DNA from: Rugalucina vietnamica
Taxonomy: Eukaryota > Mollusca > Bivalvia > Lucinida > Lucinidae
Length of the DNA stretch: 64,000 nt
Direction of reading: 5' to 3'
NCBI GenBank assembly: GCA_964017185.1
Contig: OZ024872.1
Span: 47,206,188-47,270,187, forward strand
Under the pieces are notes generated by a model. The model saw only the letters and a program-made list of their open reading frames with translations, was not told where the DNA came from and did no database searches. A program made the position numbers and the translations under genes. Shown in pieces: positions 1-9,235 of this stretch. Position 1 is the first letter of the stretch. The number at the start of each line of letters is the position of its first letter.

Positions 1-1416
1 ATTTAGCTGAAAATTACAGACCTGTTTCACTCACTTCAATATGTAAACTTCTTGAACATATCCTGTGTAGTCGAATTTTAAGACATTTTGAACATTACAA
101 CGTATTAACGAAACTCAACCATGGATTCAGATCTGGGTTTTCAACTGAAACTCAACTACTAGTGACACTCCAGGACCTCCTGAAATCATTTGACAAAAAA
201 ATTCAAATGGACGTTGTAATATTGGATTTTTCCAAAGCGTTTGATACCGTACCGCATGACAAATTGTTGTATAAAATGGAGCGGTACGGTATCCAAGGAA
301 GTACACTTAAATGGTTGTCATCATTCTTGAAGGACAGAACTATGAAAGTAGTAGTTGAAGGCGAGGAGTCAAAAAGTGTTAAAGTTGAATCAGGTGTACC
401 TCAAGGAACTGTTCTCGGCCCTCTCATGTTTTTATGTCATATAAATGATTTACCTGATTCGGTACAGTCACAAGTTAGACTTTTTGCAGATGATTGTCTG
501 CTGTACAGACCAATTAAATCTTCAAAAGATCATGAACTTCTCCAAAATGACTTACGTGAATTGGAAAAATGGGCCTCAAGATGGGGAATGAGATTTAATG
601 CCAAAAAATGTTATGTCATGAGTATCAGGAACACTTCCTCTCATTTTTACGAACTGAATAATACAATCCTACAGCAAGTTGCATCAAATCCTTATCTTGG
701 ATTAACTTTATCTGAAGATCTTCAGTGGACCACTCACATTCAAAATATTACAAAAAAGGCAAATTCAACCTTAGGATTTCTCCGTCGAAACCTGAAAAAC
801 TGTCCTGAAGAATGTCGAAAATTAGCCTATATTTCATTAGTACGTTCTACGCTTGAATATGGATCTTCAATATGGGACCCCTATCTTACAAAGGACATAA
901 ACTCTCTTGAAAAAGTACAACGCCAAGCAGCGAGATTCATCAAAAAGGATTATAAATCCCGTGATGAAGGTTGTGTAACCAAGATGCTTAATGACTTAGA
1001 GCTGCCTAGTCTTCAACAACGCAGGGAATTTAACAAACTTGTGTTCCTGTTCAAAATCGCTGGGGGTATGGTGCCGGCCATTAACTCATGTGACTATCTC
1101 ACACCTCAAAAACCCAAAAGACGAATTAAAGCTAAAAATTTCAACGAATATCAGTGTACAAACTTAGTTGACAAAAACGTTACAAATAATTCTAGGTGCT
1201 TTGTGGTCGACAGTTTTGGAACATCTCAGTTCAGACATTCTTTCTTTATAGATAGTGTGATCAAGTGGAACCACATGCCAGACAGCATCGTGCATGCAGA
1301 GACAGTTGAGAGCTTTAAAGAAGCTCTCCTAGCACGCGACTAAATTTCGCGCTCTCTCTCCCGGAGTGAAATATACCAGTATTGGTCCTACTCCGAAGAA
1401 GATACAGATACAGACA
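1..1416 (+). mobile_element. Non-LTR retrotransposon (LINE), 3' part
   Basis: The 3' portion of a LINE, cut by the window edge. It contains an uninterrupted RT frame followed by a short 3' UTR ending in a GATACAGATACAGAC-type tail near 1400-1416. Beyond that point the minus strand reads as an unrelated open frame, so 1416 is taken as the insertion boundary, accurate to a few bases. The intact frame suggests a recent insertion. Target-site duplication cannot be tested because the 5' end is outside the window. Confidence 0.9.
3..1343 (+). CDS. Reverse transcriptase of a CR1/jockey-like LINE (C-terminal part)
   Basis: The frame is open from position 3, upstream of the first ATG at 162, so the true protein begins before the window. 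In order it shows YRPVSLTS (RT block 1), FRSGFSTE, VILDFSKAFDTVPHDKLL (block with the first catalytic Asp), SGVPQGTVLGPL, and the catalytic box FADDCLLY. Then come the thumb region LGLTLSEDLQW and the C-terminal LEYGSSIWDPY and KVQRQAARF segments typical of CR1/jockey-type ORF2. It ends at TAA 1341-1343. No stops or frameshifts are visible, so it could still be functional. The family assignment rests on motifs only; the clade is not resolved. Confidence 0.92.
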   Translation, partial: LAENYRPVSLTSICKLLEHILCSRILRHFEHYNVLTKLNHGFRSGFSTETQLLVTLQDLLKSFDKKIQMDVVILDFSKAFDTVPHDKLLYKMERYGIQGSTLKWLSSFLKDRTMKVVVEGEESKSVKVESGVPQGTVLGPLMFLCHINDLPDSVQSQVRLFADDCLLYRPIKSSKDHELLQNDLRELEKWASRWGMRFNAKKCYVMSIRNTSSHFYELNNTILQQVASNPYLGLTLSEDLQWTTHIQNITKKANSTLGFLRRNLKNCPEECRKLAYISLVRSTLEYGSSIWDPYLTKDINSLEKVQRQAARFIKKDYKSRDEGCVTKMLNDLELPSLQQRREFNKLVFLFKIAGGMVPAINSCDYLTPQKPKRRIKAKNFNEYQCTNLVDKNVTNNSRCFVVDSFGTSQFRHSFFIDSVIKWNHMPDSIVHAETVESFKEALLARD

Positions 1417-1836
1417 GAACGTCACTGCTGGAGGTCCCACATAGCAAGTTGCACAGAAATTTGGCGACTCAAGCACTGGCTCATCAACATCATCGTAACT
1501 GTCAATCTCCGAACAGGATGAAATATTGTCCAGCTTGGTTTTAGGTGACTCCAAAACCTCTTGACTGGATTCCAGCTGTTTGGGTTCTGGGACTAATGTC
1601 CGGGATTCTACAGGCTTGGGTGCAGAGTTCTTCTTCTGGTACCGTTTGGTCCAGCGCCTCCTGTCTCTCCTGGCACGGGCAGGTGTTTTCTTTTTCTTAG
1701 AGGTGCTCCTTTCAGGAACGGCTTTTCCGGTATCCTGCGGCCTCTGAGTAAAGTTCACCTTGTCCTGATTTGACAGACAAAGAAAATTGGCCTGCCCCAC
1801 TTCGGGATAAAGTCTACGAAACGGGTTCATTTCCAT
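1417..1836 (-). pseudogene. Open exon of an unknown basic-rich protein, truncated by the LINE
   Basis: A minus-strand frame starts at ATG 1836-1834 in a good Kozak context (AAAATGG) and stays open into the LINE. About 140 residues lie outside the LINE. The sequence begins MEMNPFRRLYPEVGQ, then has a strongly basic stretch (KKKKTPARARRDRRRW, residues near 48-63) that could be a nuclear localisation signal, then an acidic/Ser-rich part and ESPNFCATCYVGPPAVTF. The frame then runs into antisense LINE DNA and ends at 1315. I do not recognise the family. It may be a first exon disrupted by the LINE or a chance frame; the high Lys/Arg and Pro content and the start next to a divergent gene favour a real exon. 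Confidence 0.4.
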
Positions 1837-2038
1837 TTTCTAAAACAGTGATCACTTTTAAAAACACAGGTGGTAAAAAATTATGCAGGTTAAAATCCAT
1901 TTTCATAAAATTTTATAAAATCCAGCGCGCTCGACGTGAACTTTTGACCGGAATACGTTTCGGCATTCCGTGATACCCGATCTAGTTAAAGGACGACGTT
2001 CCATCAATTCATTCATACAAAATCGCCTTAAATCCAAT
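1837..2038. promoter_or_regulatory. Candidate divergent promoter between the 1836(-) ORF and MRPS10
   Basis: A 202-bp interval separates two outward-facing ATGs: 1836 on minus and 2039 on plus. It has CpG-containing segments (GCGCGCTCGACG, TACGTTTCGGCATTCCG) and no repeat of the families seen elsewhere. No TATA box at a standard spacing was recognised. The promoter role is inferred from geometry. Confidence 0.35.
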
Positions 2039-2155
2039 ATGTCAGCGCCCTTGGCTTGTAAATTATGGAATAGCAGATTTCTTAGAAATGTTCACAAATT
2101 TAGCTTTGCAAGACTAACGACATTCCGACAAAGTGCATGCAATGCACAGCCGTGT
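2039..2155 (+). CDS. MRPS10: Candidate exon 1 of MRPS10 (mitochondrial targeting peptide)
   Basis: ATG at 2039 starts MSAPLACKLWNSRFLRNV followed by HKFSFARLTTFRQSA. This is rich in Arg/Lys, Ser and hydrophobic residues and has no acidic residue in 39 positions, as expected of a mitochondrial presequence. The frame runs into a good donor, GTAAGC, at 2156. Exon 1 would end in phase 0. The next exon's best acceptor (4196|4197) needs a phase-2 donor, whereas the alternative acceptor 7 bases later (TTACAG|CCATG, exon from 4204) is phase 0. Either that acceptor is used or a small extra exon lies between. The assignment rests on position and presequence character only. Confidence 0.45.
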
Positions 2156-2489
2156 GTAAGCAATGTGATTTCTGTGTGGTCTTTCCGCGAACCTATTCCA
2201 CTGGCAATGTAACCTTGCACCCACAACTGTAGTCCGGGGACTTTTAAAAAAATAATTTTAGAGGTCAAGCCTCATATTTGGAATGCAGTTTATCTGCTAA
2301 GATTTCCAACGGTTGGGCCCAAACTACCACAACTGTTGGTTTGGAATCTGTAGTTTAACTCCAACGAGCTTTCACGAGTCTTCAAGAATCAAGTAGTGTA
2401 TTGAAGTTTCTGATCAATTCGCGACTGTCGATGATGTCATTCAATGAGGGTGACCCGACTACATCCAAGCAGGCATGTAGAATTCAATT

Positions 2490-2900
2490 ACACGTTGCAT
2501 CAGCAAACATTAAAACAGGTTCAGTCCGCTATAAAATACCTAGGTTTAACTCTCACAGATGATCTTGATTGGGGTCATTACATGCGAGGCAACTAAGACT
2601 TTGGGTTTTCTTCGGCGCAATTTGGCATTGGCACCTAGGCATCTGAATAGTTTACTGGTGACACGCCAAATGACATTATTTCATCAGGCATACTAAGGAA
2701 GTTGCATACAAAACATTGGTTCGGCCTCAACTTGAGTATGCAGCTCCTGTCTGGCATCCCTATAATGAAACTCAGACTGCTAAGGTGGAGAAGGTGCAGA
2801 GGACTGCTGCCCAATGGACCTACAGGCATCCACCCAATCTAATTCTAAATGAATGGAGCATAAACACACAATTTAATTGGACACTATAGCGTTCCAGGTT
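2490..2900 (+). mobile_element. Degenerate LINE reverse-transcriptase relic
   Basis: Conceptual translation with several frame changes and stops gives KYLGLTLTDDLDWG, LGFLRRNLALAP and LEYAAPVWHPYNETQ, followed by KVEKVQRTAAQW. These match the same C-terminal RT region as the intact LINE at 1-1416. This is an old broken copy lying inside the presumed first intron of MRPS10. Confidence 0.75.
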
Positions 2901-2910
2901 TTCTCGCAGT

Positions 2911-3286
2911 CTACACAGAGCCAAAGGCTCATGTACAAGTATAGCCTGGCCCCGAGGATATAAAAATATTTTCATGCTTATCTCGGCTGAGCATAAAATT
3001 TTAACTGCTCATTAATACTGAAATAGCCCAAATAAATTGAAATTTAAGGTTTACATAATCAAAACCTGTAATTTATTCTGCACCTGCTGACATTTTAACA
3101 TTTATGAGCAGGATAAATTTTAGTGTCAGTTGAGTTGAGCATGAAAATTTTTTTGGGGAGCTGGTTCTCTGGTTATGATAATTCAATCCTTTGTTGTAGG
3201 TCCAGAGACCACATGTTTCTACAGTCACCAGCAGCTGTATAGCTGCTTTAGAACAGCAGATTTCACATCGGTAAGACTATTGACCA
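2911..3286. other. No gene recognised
   Basis: AT-rich presumed intron DNA with no coding signal. A short stretch near 2920-2935 (GAGCCAAAGGCTC) resembles the terminal hairpin motif of the tandem-unit cassettes and may be a relic. Confidence 0.5.
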
Positions 3287-3443
3287 TTTTTGCATTATCG
3301 GCTGGTTTCCAGCTTCGAAATAATCAGTATTGGAAAAACAGGTAACCAAAACCACCATGACCTCAAGGTCAGGGTGGTTTTGGTTACCTGCATTTCCAAT
3401 ATTGATTTTTGGTGAGATGGGAACCAGCAGATAATGCAAAAAA
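3287..3443. repeat. Fold-back MITE with nearly perfect inner palindrome
   Basis: The outer inverted ends are TTTTTGCATTATC and GATAATGCAAAAAA. The inner arms, starting AGGTAACCAAAACCACC, are complementary around a centre containing TGACCTCAAGGTCA. About 157 bp, non-coding, within the presumed MRPS10 intron 1. Confidence 0.75.
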
Positions 3444-4196
3444 GGTGAATAAGCTGAATTCAGATTCAGACAAGCAATGAAACAAAATTGCAGAAAACTG
3501 GCATTGGAGTTTCTGACAAGGTCAGACACAAACATGGATTGTAGTAGGGCTTTAAATATCAGATATCAGGAAAAGGATTGTACTAAGTACTAATACAGGT
3601 CTGTACCTTCACTTTGTAATTATACAACCAGGTGACCTCATGGTGCTGCTTATAAGATGTTTATACCTTAATTTAATCATTCTTCAGTAGTCCTCCATCA
3701 AACATAGCTCTTGAATCTTGATTTTTCTGTTGGCTATCATAAATGACATACCTTAAAAAAAATTATCATATGATGTCACTGTTTTCCAGTGGATAATGTC
3801 ATGTAATACAAAGAGTTATGACAACATGTCATATATAGTAACACTTCAGCGGGAATATGTAACGTCATTGACGACGTCTGTAACAACAATGTAAATTTTC
3901 ATTAAAATATGTCCACTTTGAAGGCGATAACATCATATTTTAAAAGTCATATAATAAAACAAATCTTACACTCTTTTCATATGATATTTATCAAACTTGC
4001 TGAAAGCTCATTTATTAAATTTCAAATGAATTGGCCACTCTTAAGATCCTCTATATTTGAAAATATTAGGATTCTTATTAATTTGTTGTACTTTAGTTAA
4101 CTAAAGGCACCACCATGGAATAATGTTTCCAAAGATCATAGTATTGCTTTCCTTAATGTGATAGTTATATAAAGGTGCAGCTTTATTGTTTTTCAG
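3444..4196. other. Presumed intron 1 remainder, no feature recognised
   Basis: AT-rich sequence without coding or repeat signals that I can support. It ends in the polypyrimidine tract TTGTTTTTCAG preceding exon 2. Confidence 0.5.
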
Positions 4197-4317
4197 GTTA
4201 CAGCCATGTAGACAGTACAGTAGTGAAGTCACACACGTCCAAGACCATGAAATACAGGAAAAAGACAAAGTCACACAGGTCCAAGACCATGAAGTACAGG
4301 AAAATGACAAAGTACCG
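4197..4317 (+). CDS. MRPS10: MRPS10 exon 2, with internal 42-bp tandem duplication
   Basis: Acceptor TTTTTCAG|G at 4196/4197 and donor CCG|GTAATT at 4317/4318. It encodes [11 protein letters not shown], then two copies of a 14-residue unit: [14 protein letters not shown] (bases 4228-4269) and [14 protein letters not shown] (4270-4311). This is the poorly conserved N-terminal extension of the mature protein, upstream of the uS10 fold. An alternative acceptor lies at 4203/4204. Confidence 0.8.
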
Positions 4318-7300
4318 GTAATTACAAGCCCAAGTTGTGTCTTGGAACTCCTCAGCTTTTCTACATTGTAGATCTTACCTGTATTTTTTTTTTTTTTTTT
4401 TTTTTTTTTCAAGAGAAATCTGTTGTCCATAAAATTTAGATTAAATGGATATTATTAGAGACAGTACCATTCACTGCACACAGTTTTAAAGTCTTTGGTT
4501 TTACATAATTGAGCCTTCGCATGAGAAAACCAACAATTTGCATATTAGAAAACAAAGACGCAGATCAGCTGTGCAGTAACTGCACAGCTGATCAGCGCCT
4601 TTGTTTTTGCTACACGGATAGTATGATTCCTCTTCGCCTTATATCCAAAATTTCAAGTTTCTAGCTTCATTCTGTGGCTGTACAGCCTGGTTTATGTCGG
4701 ACCTGGTCGAAAACCCAAATTGTTGGTTTTCTCATGCACAGGCTCATATATGTACAAAAAAGGTGAGGAGTGTGTCCAAAAGATTGAAAGGACAGCACAT
4801 CAGGATAACATGTCCATTACATGTATACCCTTTTGAACCCAACTTTTATTTAGCAAAACAGGGATATGCAGGGGTATACATGTACCTATTTTTGTTATAA
4901 AACAGATTGTGGGTACTCGTTGGAACTGCCTTGGCGAGGCGGCGCCAACATATACCCACAATCATGTTTTGAGCAAAAATAATAATAATATCAAAAAATG
5001 TCTACTGAAAAATTTCAAATTTCACAACTTACGAATCTGTATATTACATGGGTGTATATTAGTAATGATCTGTGCAAACATTATACGGCAAAGTGTAAAA
5101 TTAAAGAAAATTAGGGTTCTTATTATAAAAGCTTTACAGAATGTATATGTCAAAACATTAGATACACATATATTTTCTTATCAAAAAAGACATACTCATG
5201 TAAAAACCATTTTCTCAGGAAGTGGTACCTTTATTTTTCTGTAGGTTGATGAGTTAGATGTCTTGTATCAGCGAGTGTTTGTGGAGGTGAAAGGTCATGA
5301 CCTTCAGGTGATGCAGAGCTACAGAAAGTTTGTTTATCAAACATCCAAGGAGCTTGACATCTGGCTTTACAGCTTGTGAGTAAAACCAATTTATTTTTAG
5401 TGTTATCTTGTAAAAGTCGAAACCCAGAGCTTGGTAAATCTGACACAGGGTTTTGAATTTCATGAGAAAATTCAAAATTGGTACTTTAATGTTGAACTGC
5501 GTTTGCCATTTCTCAAGTGATTTTTTATCTTCTTTGGTAGGTGGGACCAGGGTATTCTCTAGATGTGAAAAGCATTTTTGCTTTTTTTTTTTTTCGAAAT
5601 AATTAGCACAAAACTCATTGTTGATTCTCATAAGGTGACATTCAATTCAATTAAGGTACACAACAAGGGCTGAACTTTAGTTCAGATCTATAAATCTGAT
5701 CTATAAATTTGAGCCACTGCATCAGAAAACCAACAATCTGCATATGAGCCGCCTCATGGGAAAACCAACAATCTGCCTATACGAAAACAAAGACGCAGAT
5801 CAGCTTCGCGGTAACCGCGAAGCTGATCAGCGTCTTTGTTTTCACTACTCAGATAGTACAATTCCTCTTCTACTTAAATCCGAAATTTCAAGCTTCTAGC
5901 TCTTTTCTGTGCTTGTACAGGCCGGTTTGTGTCAGACCTGTTCGGAAACCACATTGTTGGTTTTCCCACGAGAAGGCTCACATGTGAAACCAAATGTGCA
6001 GTTCATCTGTACAGTAACTGCACAGCTGGTTTGCTCCTTTGTTTTTCGCTCCAAAGATAGTACCAGTATAATGCCTCTTCTTTTTAAATCTAAAAATTCA
6101 ACTTTCTAACTTTTTTATGGGTTCCCAACCTCGTATGTGTCGGACCTGGTTTGACACCCAGGGCCCAGTTGTTTAAAATTAACGACGTCGTTCGTTAACG
6201 TTTCGTTAAAATTTCAAACATTTATATTACAAATACACTGTTATTTTTTGTTGAAAAAATGTGAGAATCCTTTGCACTGCAAAGGATTCTCACATTTTTT
6301 CAACAAAAAATAACAGTGTATTTGTTACTTTAGCTGATATTTGCTTAACAAATTTATGTCTTAACGATATCGTTAAGCTAACGATGCTTTGAACAACTGG
6401 GTCCAGATTGTTGGCTTTTTTCAAGCGAAGGCTTGTTTTCTATTTTTCAGCCAGATGCCAAAGAAATATATAGAGAAAAGATCACTATTACGATCAGTCT
6501 TTATCTACAAGAAACACTTCACACAGTATGAAATGAGAACACACTACATGGTATTTGAAGTAAGTCAAAAGAAGGAAAACAAATACACTAGCAAGGCACT
6601 GACACTCAAATAAAACATGAGGAAAAGACGCCGATGTAATAAACAGACTTTTCTTAAGTTGTAAAAATTTTAAATTTTCGGTAGAAAATTTTTGACATTT
6701 TTCTTATTTTTTGCTCCAAAACATAGATTGTGGGTACTCGTTAGAACCGCCTCGGCCTTATTTTTGCTCCACTCCTTTAAACCGCCTCGCCGAGGCGGTT
6801 CTAACGAGTACCCACAATCTATGTTTTGGAGGAAAAATAAGAAAAATATGGTGAGGCAGTTCTAACGAGTACCCACAATCTATGTTTTGGAGCGAAAATT
6901 AGAAAAATATGTATACCCCTGCAAACCCCTTTTTTGCTATATAAAAGTGGGGTTTAAGGGGGTATACATTACACGGACATGTTTTCCTGATGACATTAGG
7001 AAGGAAGCCTGGGATAAAAAGTTGGTTCCCAAGAGAGCTTCAAAAGAAAGCAAGCAATCTTGAAGTTTAAAATATTACTGTGGTTTCAAAAAAAAAAGTT
7101 GTTTTTTTATTGTTTTTGTCCCTTTCAAGATTATTTCAGATCTTATGAGACAGGCCAGTTTGTAGGTGGGGCGAAAATGAGAGTACCTGAGAAAAACCAC
7201 CTGGCACCCTCTCAAGCAGAACTTGGCTTGCCTCACATGTGCCCAGTTCTGGGCTCCAACATACAATGGACACACTGGTGATACAATTAAATGAGCCATG

Positions 7301-9235
7301 TCATGAGAAAACTGCCCTTTTGCCAACCGCGAAGCTGATCAGCGCCTTTGTTTTTCGCTACACAGTACAATTCCCCTTCTTCATAAATCTGAAATTTCAA
7401 ACTTCTAGCTATTTTCTGTGACTGTACAGGCCTGTTTGTCTCGGACCTGGTCGGAAATCCTGAAAACCGGTTTTGTCATGACATGGTGCAAATGTTAAAG
7501 ATTGGTAATGAAATCAACAATCTCAACCAATCTGCCATTAAAAGATCAAAATACAATCCCCACAAGGTGTTGATGAAAATGGGGCGACTGATCTGGTTCT
7601 ACAGTGTTGTATCCAAAGACTTAAGGCAAAGTATTGATGAAAATGATCTTTTCTCATGCAGTTTAGTTTAACCCATTACTGAGGAATGGACTTTTTCATT
7701 GTTATCCTTTGGACGAGTCCACTTTCATTTTTAGGTGGATCAGAAGTGATTTTCAAAGTTTATTCAATTTTTCAATGAAATTCCACTAAGCAAACAGAAT
7801 AGCCCCAGATGGGATGCCGCATTCTGTGACGTCCCATCTTGGGCTATGCTGTTTAAAAGGAGTTAATGAAATCTGCTTTGCTTGAAGGAGTTGTTTATTC
7901 TTGGTTTCAGTTTAAGCATTTAACAGGCTCAACAGCGGACACATTTCTTGAATATATACAGAGAAATCTCCCAGAAGGCATGGCTATGAAAACTACTAAA
8001 GTAAGTCCATTTGACCTCTGATAGGGTCACATTGACAATTGCTTATTTGAGCCGAATCTCGAGAAACGTGGTCGAGGTTTCTGACTAGTTCTGACACAAA
8101 CCAGTCTGTACAGTCATAGAAAAGGGCTAGAAGCTTGAAGCTTTGGATCAAGTAGAAGAGGAAGTGTACTATCCAAGTAGCGAAAACAAAGGCGCTGATC
8201 AGCTGTGCAGTTACTGCACTGTACAGCTGATCTGTGCCTTTGTTTTTGAATAGGCAAAAATCCGGTTTTCTCATGACGTGGCACATATGATATTAAGATT
8301 GGACACTTTCAAGTATATTAACTCATATAAGCCTGGCATCCCTTTTATGGGACATAGGCAAACAGCATAGCCCCAGATGTGACGCTGCAGAACGCGGCGT
8401 CCCATCTGGGGCTATTCTATTTGCTTGGAGGAATTTCATCGAAAAATGAGATAAAAATTAAACCCCTAAAAATGAAAGTGGACTCGCCCAGTTGATAATG
8501 ATGGGAAAATCCATTTCGTCAAATATGGGTTGAAGCTTACAATAGGTACAGTGCATTTGCAATATGAGCTAGCATCAGGAAAACATGTCCGTGAAATGTG
8601 TACCCCCTCAAATCCCACTTTTATATAGCAAAACTGGGGTATGCAGGGGTATACCTATTTTTCTTATTTTTGCTCCAAAACATAGATTGTGGGTACTCAT
8701 AGCCGCCTCGGTGAGGCGGTTCTAACGTGCACCCACAATCTATGTTTTGAGCAAAAATAAGAAAAATATCAAAGTTTTTCCAATGAAATTTTCAGTTTTT
8801 CTTACTGAAAATATTCACTGTATATTGCATGGGCAAGTTTTGATAATGAGTATGTAGTTTGAATCTGTGAGGTAACATTCTCAGATATTAGCAAAAATTA
8901 CTGTATTAATCATTTTATAAAATAATTAATTGTTGTCTAACTTATTAAAAAAAGAAAATAAAAAAATAGAAAACAAAAAAACCTGTAAAACATAAACTTA
9001 AAAAATGCTGTTTTGCATTAAATCAGGATAAAGCCAAAAGTGTTTTATATCATACACAAGTAAAATATATGTTTACTTATCTTCTTGTGGAAGATTTCTA
9101 TTTTTATTGTTTAATTTAGAAGTCAACATTAGATGTAAATCAGCTCCTTTTGTTTTCCTTTCACAGCACAGACTAGAGAAGTTTCCTGAAGATATACAGA
9201 CACACATGAGTAAAAAACTACACAGTGAATCTTAG
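4197..9235 (+). CDS. MRPS10: MRPS10, mitochondrial ribosomal protein uS10m (exons 2-6)
   Basis: Joined exons 4197-4317, 5245-5375, 6451-6559, 7911-8000 and 9167-9235 keep one reading frame of about 172 residues. With the candidate exon 1 the total is near 211, against about 200 for animal MRPS10. Diagnostic segments: [18 protein letters not shown], then [20 protein letters not shown], then [18 protein letters not shown], then [20 protein letters not shown], closely following vertebrate MRPS10. The uS10 fold binds the head of the small mitoribosomal subunit (known role of the family). All introns are GT-AG. Four introns carry fold-back MITEs, two of them nested. No canonical AATAAA was seen just downstream. 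Identification is strong; only the 5' exon is uncertain. Confidence 0.93.
4384..4410. repeat. Poly-T tract in MRPS10 intron 2
   Basis: An uninterrupted run of about 25 T residues, 65 bp inside the intron. Length polymorphism is likely; no retroelement body could be attached to it. Confidence 0.8.
4511..4745. mobile_element. Family A fold-back MITE, copy 1
   Basis: Family A is about 235 bp. It begins GAGCC..GCATGAGAAAACC and ends in the inverse ..GGTTTTCTCATGCACAGGCTC. An inner palindrome is built on CAGATCAGCTTCGCGG / CCGCGAAGCTGATC flanked by AAAACAAAG and CTTTGTTTT. Several copies show a 4-bp A/T target duplication just outside GAGCC..GGCTC. This copy lies in MRPS10 intron 2. Confidence 0.88.
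4790..5070. mobile_element. Family G fold-back element, copy 1
   Basis: Family G has an outer part ACATGTCCRTRNAATGTATACCCC and an inner palindrome GATTGTGGGTACTCGTTRGA / AACGAGTACCCACAATC around CCGCCTCGGCGAGGCGG, followed by ATGTTTTGAGCAAAAATAA. This copy has lost one arm of the palindrome near 4930. Non-coding, in MRPS10 intron 2. Confidence 0.75.
5245..5375 (+). CDS. MRPS10: MRPS10 exon 3
   Basis: Acceptor TTTTTCTGTAG|GTTGAT and donor AGCTT|GTGAGT. It encodes [19 protein letters not shown] through KELDIWLYS. The last two bases start a Phe codon completed by exon 4. It covers the first beta strand and helix of the uS10 fold. Confidence 0.93.
5746..5979. mobile_element. Family A MITE, copy 2, nested in copy 3
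   Basis: A complete copy with ends GAGCCGCCTCATGGG and ACGAGAAGGCTC and a perfect inner palindrome around GCGGTAACCGC. Self-insertion into an older copy of the same family. Confidence 0.88.
6162..6404. mobile_element. Element H: MITE with GGRCCCAGTTGTT ends
   Basis: The terminal inverted repeats begin GGCCCAGTTGTTTAAA and, inverted, GGACCCAGTTGTTCAAA. The interior holds TTAACGA.. motifs and a perfect hairpin (6229-6325). It sits inside family-A copy 3. Confidence 0.85.
6229..6325. repeat. Perfect 48-bp-arm hairpin with 1-nt loop
   Basis: Arms 6229-6276 and 6278-6325 are exactly complementary with a single unpaired base at 6277. The centre reads CCTTTGCACTGCAAAGG. This is the core of element H. 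Confidence 0.95.
6451..6559 (+). CDS. MRPS10: MRPS10 exon 4
   Basis: Acceptor TATTTTTCAG|CCAGATG and donor TTTGAA|GTAAGT. It encodes [19 protein letters not shown] then [18 protein letters not shown]. The YKKH..QYEMRT segment is the most conserved signature of metazoan MRPS10. The branch/pyrimidine region is compressed against a MITE end at 6433. Confidence 0.95.
6640..6985. mobile_element. Family G element, copy 2 (internally duplicated)
   Basis: It contains three stretches of the palindromic GTGGGTACTCGTTAGAAC motif and a GTATACCCC..GGGGTATAC outer part. One arm is duplicated near 6840-6900. In MRPS10 intron 4. Confidence 0.75.
7293..7489. mobile_element. Family A MITE, copy 4 (internally deleted)
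   Basis: GAGCCATGTCATGAG to TCATGACATGGTGC, flanked by AAAT on both sides. One arm of the inner palindrome is deleted. Confidence 0.8.
7672..7866 (+). repeat. Family I repeat, forward copy
   Basis: About 195 bp. One end reads ACCCATTACTGAGG..GGACGAGTCCACTTTC; the other contains the palindromic block AGCCCCAGATGGGATGCCGC / GACGTCCCATCTTGGGCT. An inverted copy lies at 8333-8540, on the other side of MRPS10 exon 5. Confidence 0.75.
7911..8000 (+). CDS. MRPS10: MRPS10 exon 5
   Basis: Acceptor TTGGTTTCAG|TTTAAG and donor ACTAAA|GTAAGT. It encodes [19 protein letters not shown] then [11 protein letters not shown], a phase 0-0 exon of exactly 30 codons. Confidence 0.95.
8049..8284. mobile_element. 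Family A MITE, copy 5
   Basis: GAGCCGAATCTCGAG to CATGACGTGGCAC with the GGCGCTGATCAGCTGTGCAG inner palindrome arm. In MRPS10 intron 5. Confidence 0.82.
8333..8540 (-). repeat. Family I repeat, inverted copy
   Basis: Reverse-complement counterpart of 7672-7866, including CATAGCCCCAGATGTGACG / GCGTCCCATCTGGGGCTAT and GAAAGTGGACTCGCCC. The two copies face each other across exon 5. Confidence 0.75.
8580..8850. mobile_element. Family G element, copy 3
   Basis: ACATGTCCGTGAAATGTGTACCCC, the palindrome GTGGGTACTCATAGCCGCCT / CGGTGAGGCGGTTCTAACGT and the AAACATAGATTG arms are present. In MRPS10 intron 5. Confidence 0.8.
9167..9235 (+). CDS. MRPS10: MRPS10 exon 6 (terminal)
   Basis: Acceptor CTTTCACAG|CACAGA. 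It encodes [19 protein letters not shown] then SES and stops at TAG 9233-9235. This matches the C-terminal tail of animal MRPS10 in length and character. Confidence 0.93.
   Translation, partial: HRLEKFPEDIQTHMSKKLHSES

Larger units (their letters stand above)
5711..6433. mobile_element. Family A MITE copy 3, split by two later insertions
   Basis: The left end GAGCCACTGCATC is at 5711. A second family-A copy (5746-5979) interrupts it after CTGCATAT. The body resumes at 5980, is interrupted again by element H (6162-6404), and finishes with ATTGTTGGCTTTTTTC..AAGGCT at 6410-6433. It ends 17 bp before MRPS10 exon 4. Confidence 0.8.

Noticed and set aside
1417-1836. Naming the minus-strand ORF as a PNRC-like nuclear receptor coactivator because of a faint Pro-rich motif
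   Set aside because: The SEPPSP-type motif is not present; the resemblance is too weak to name.
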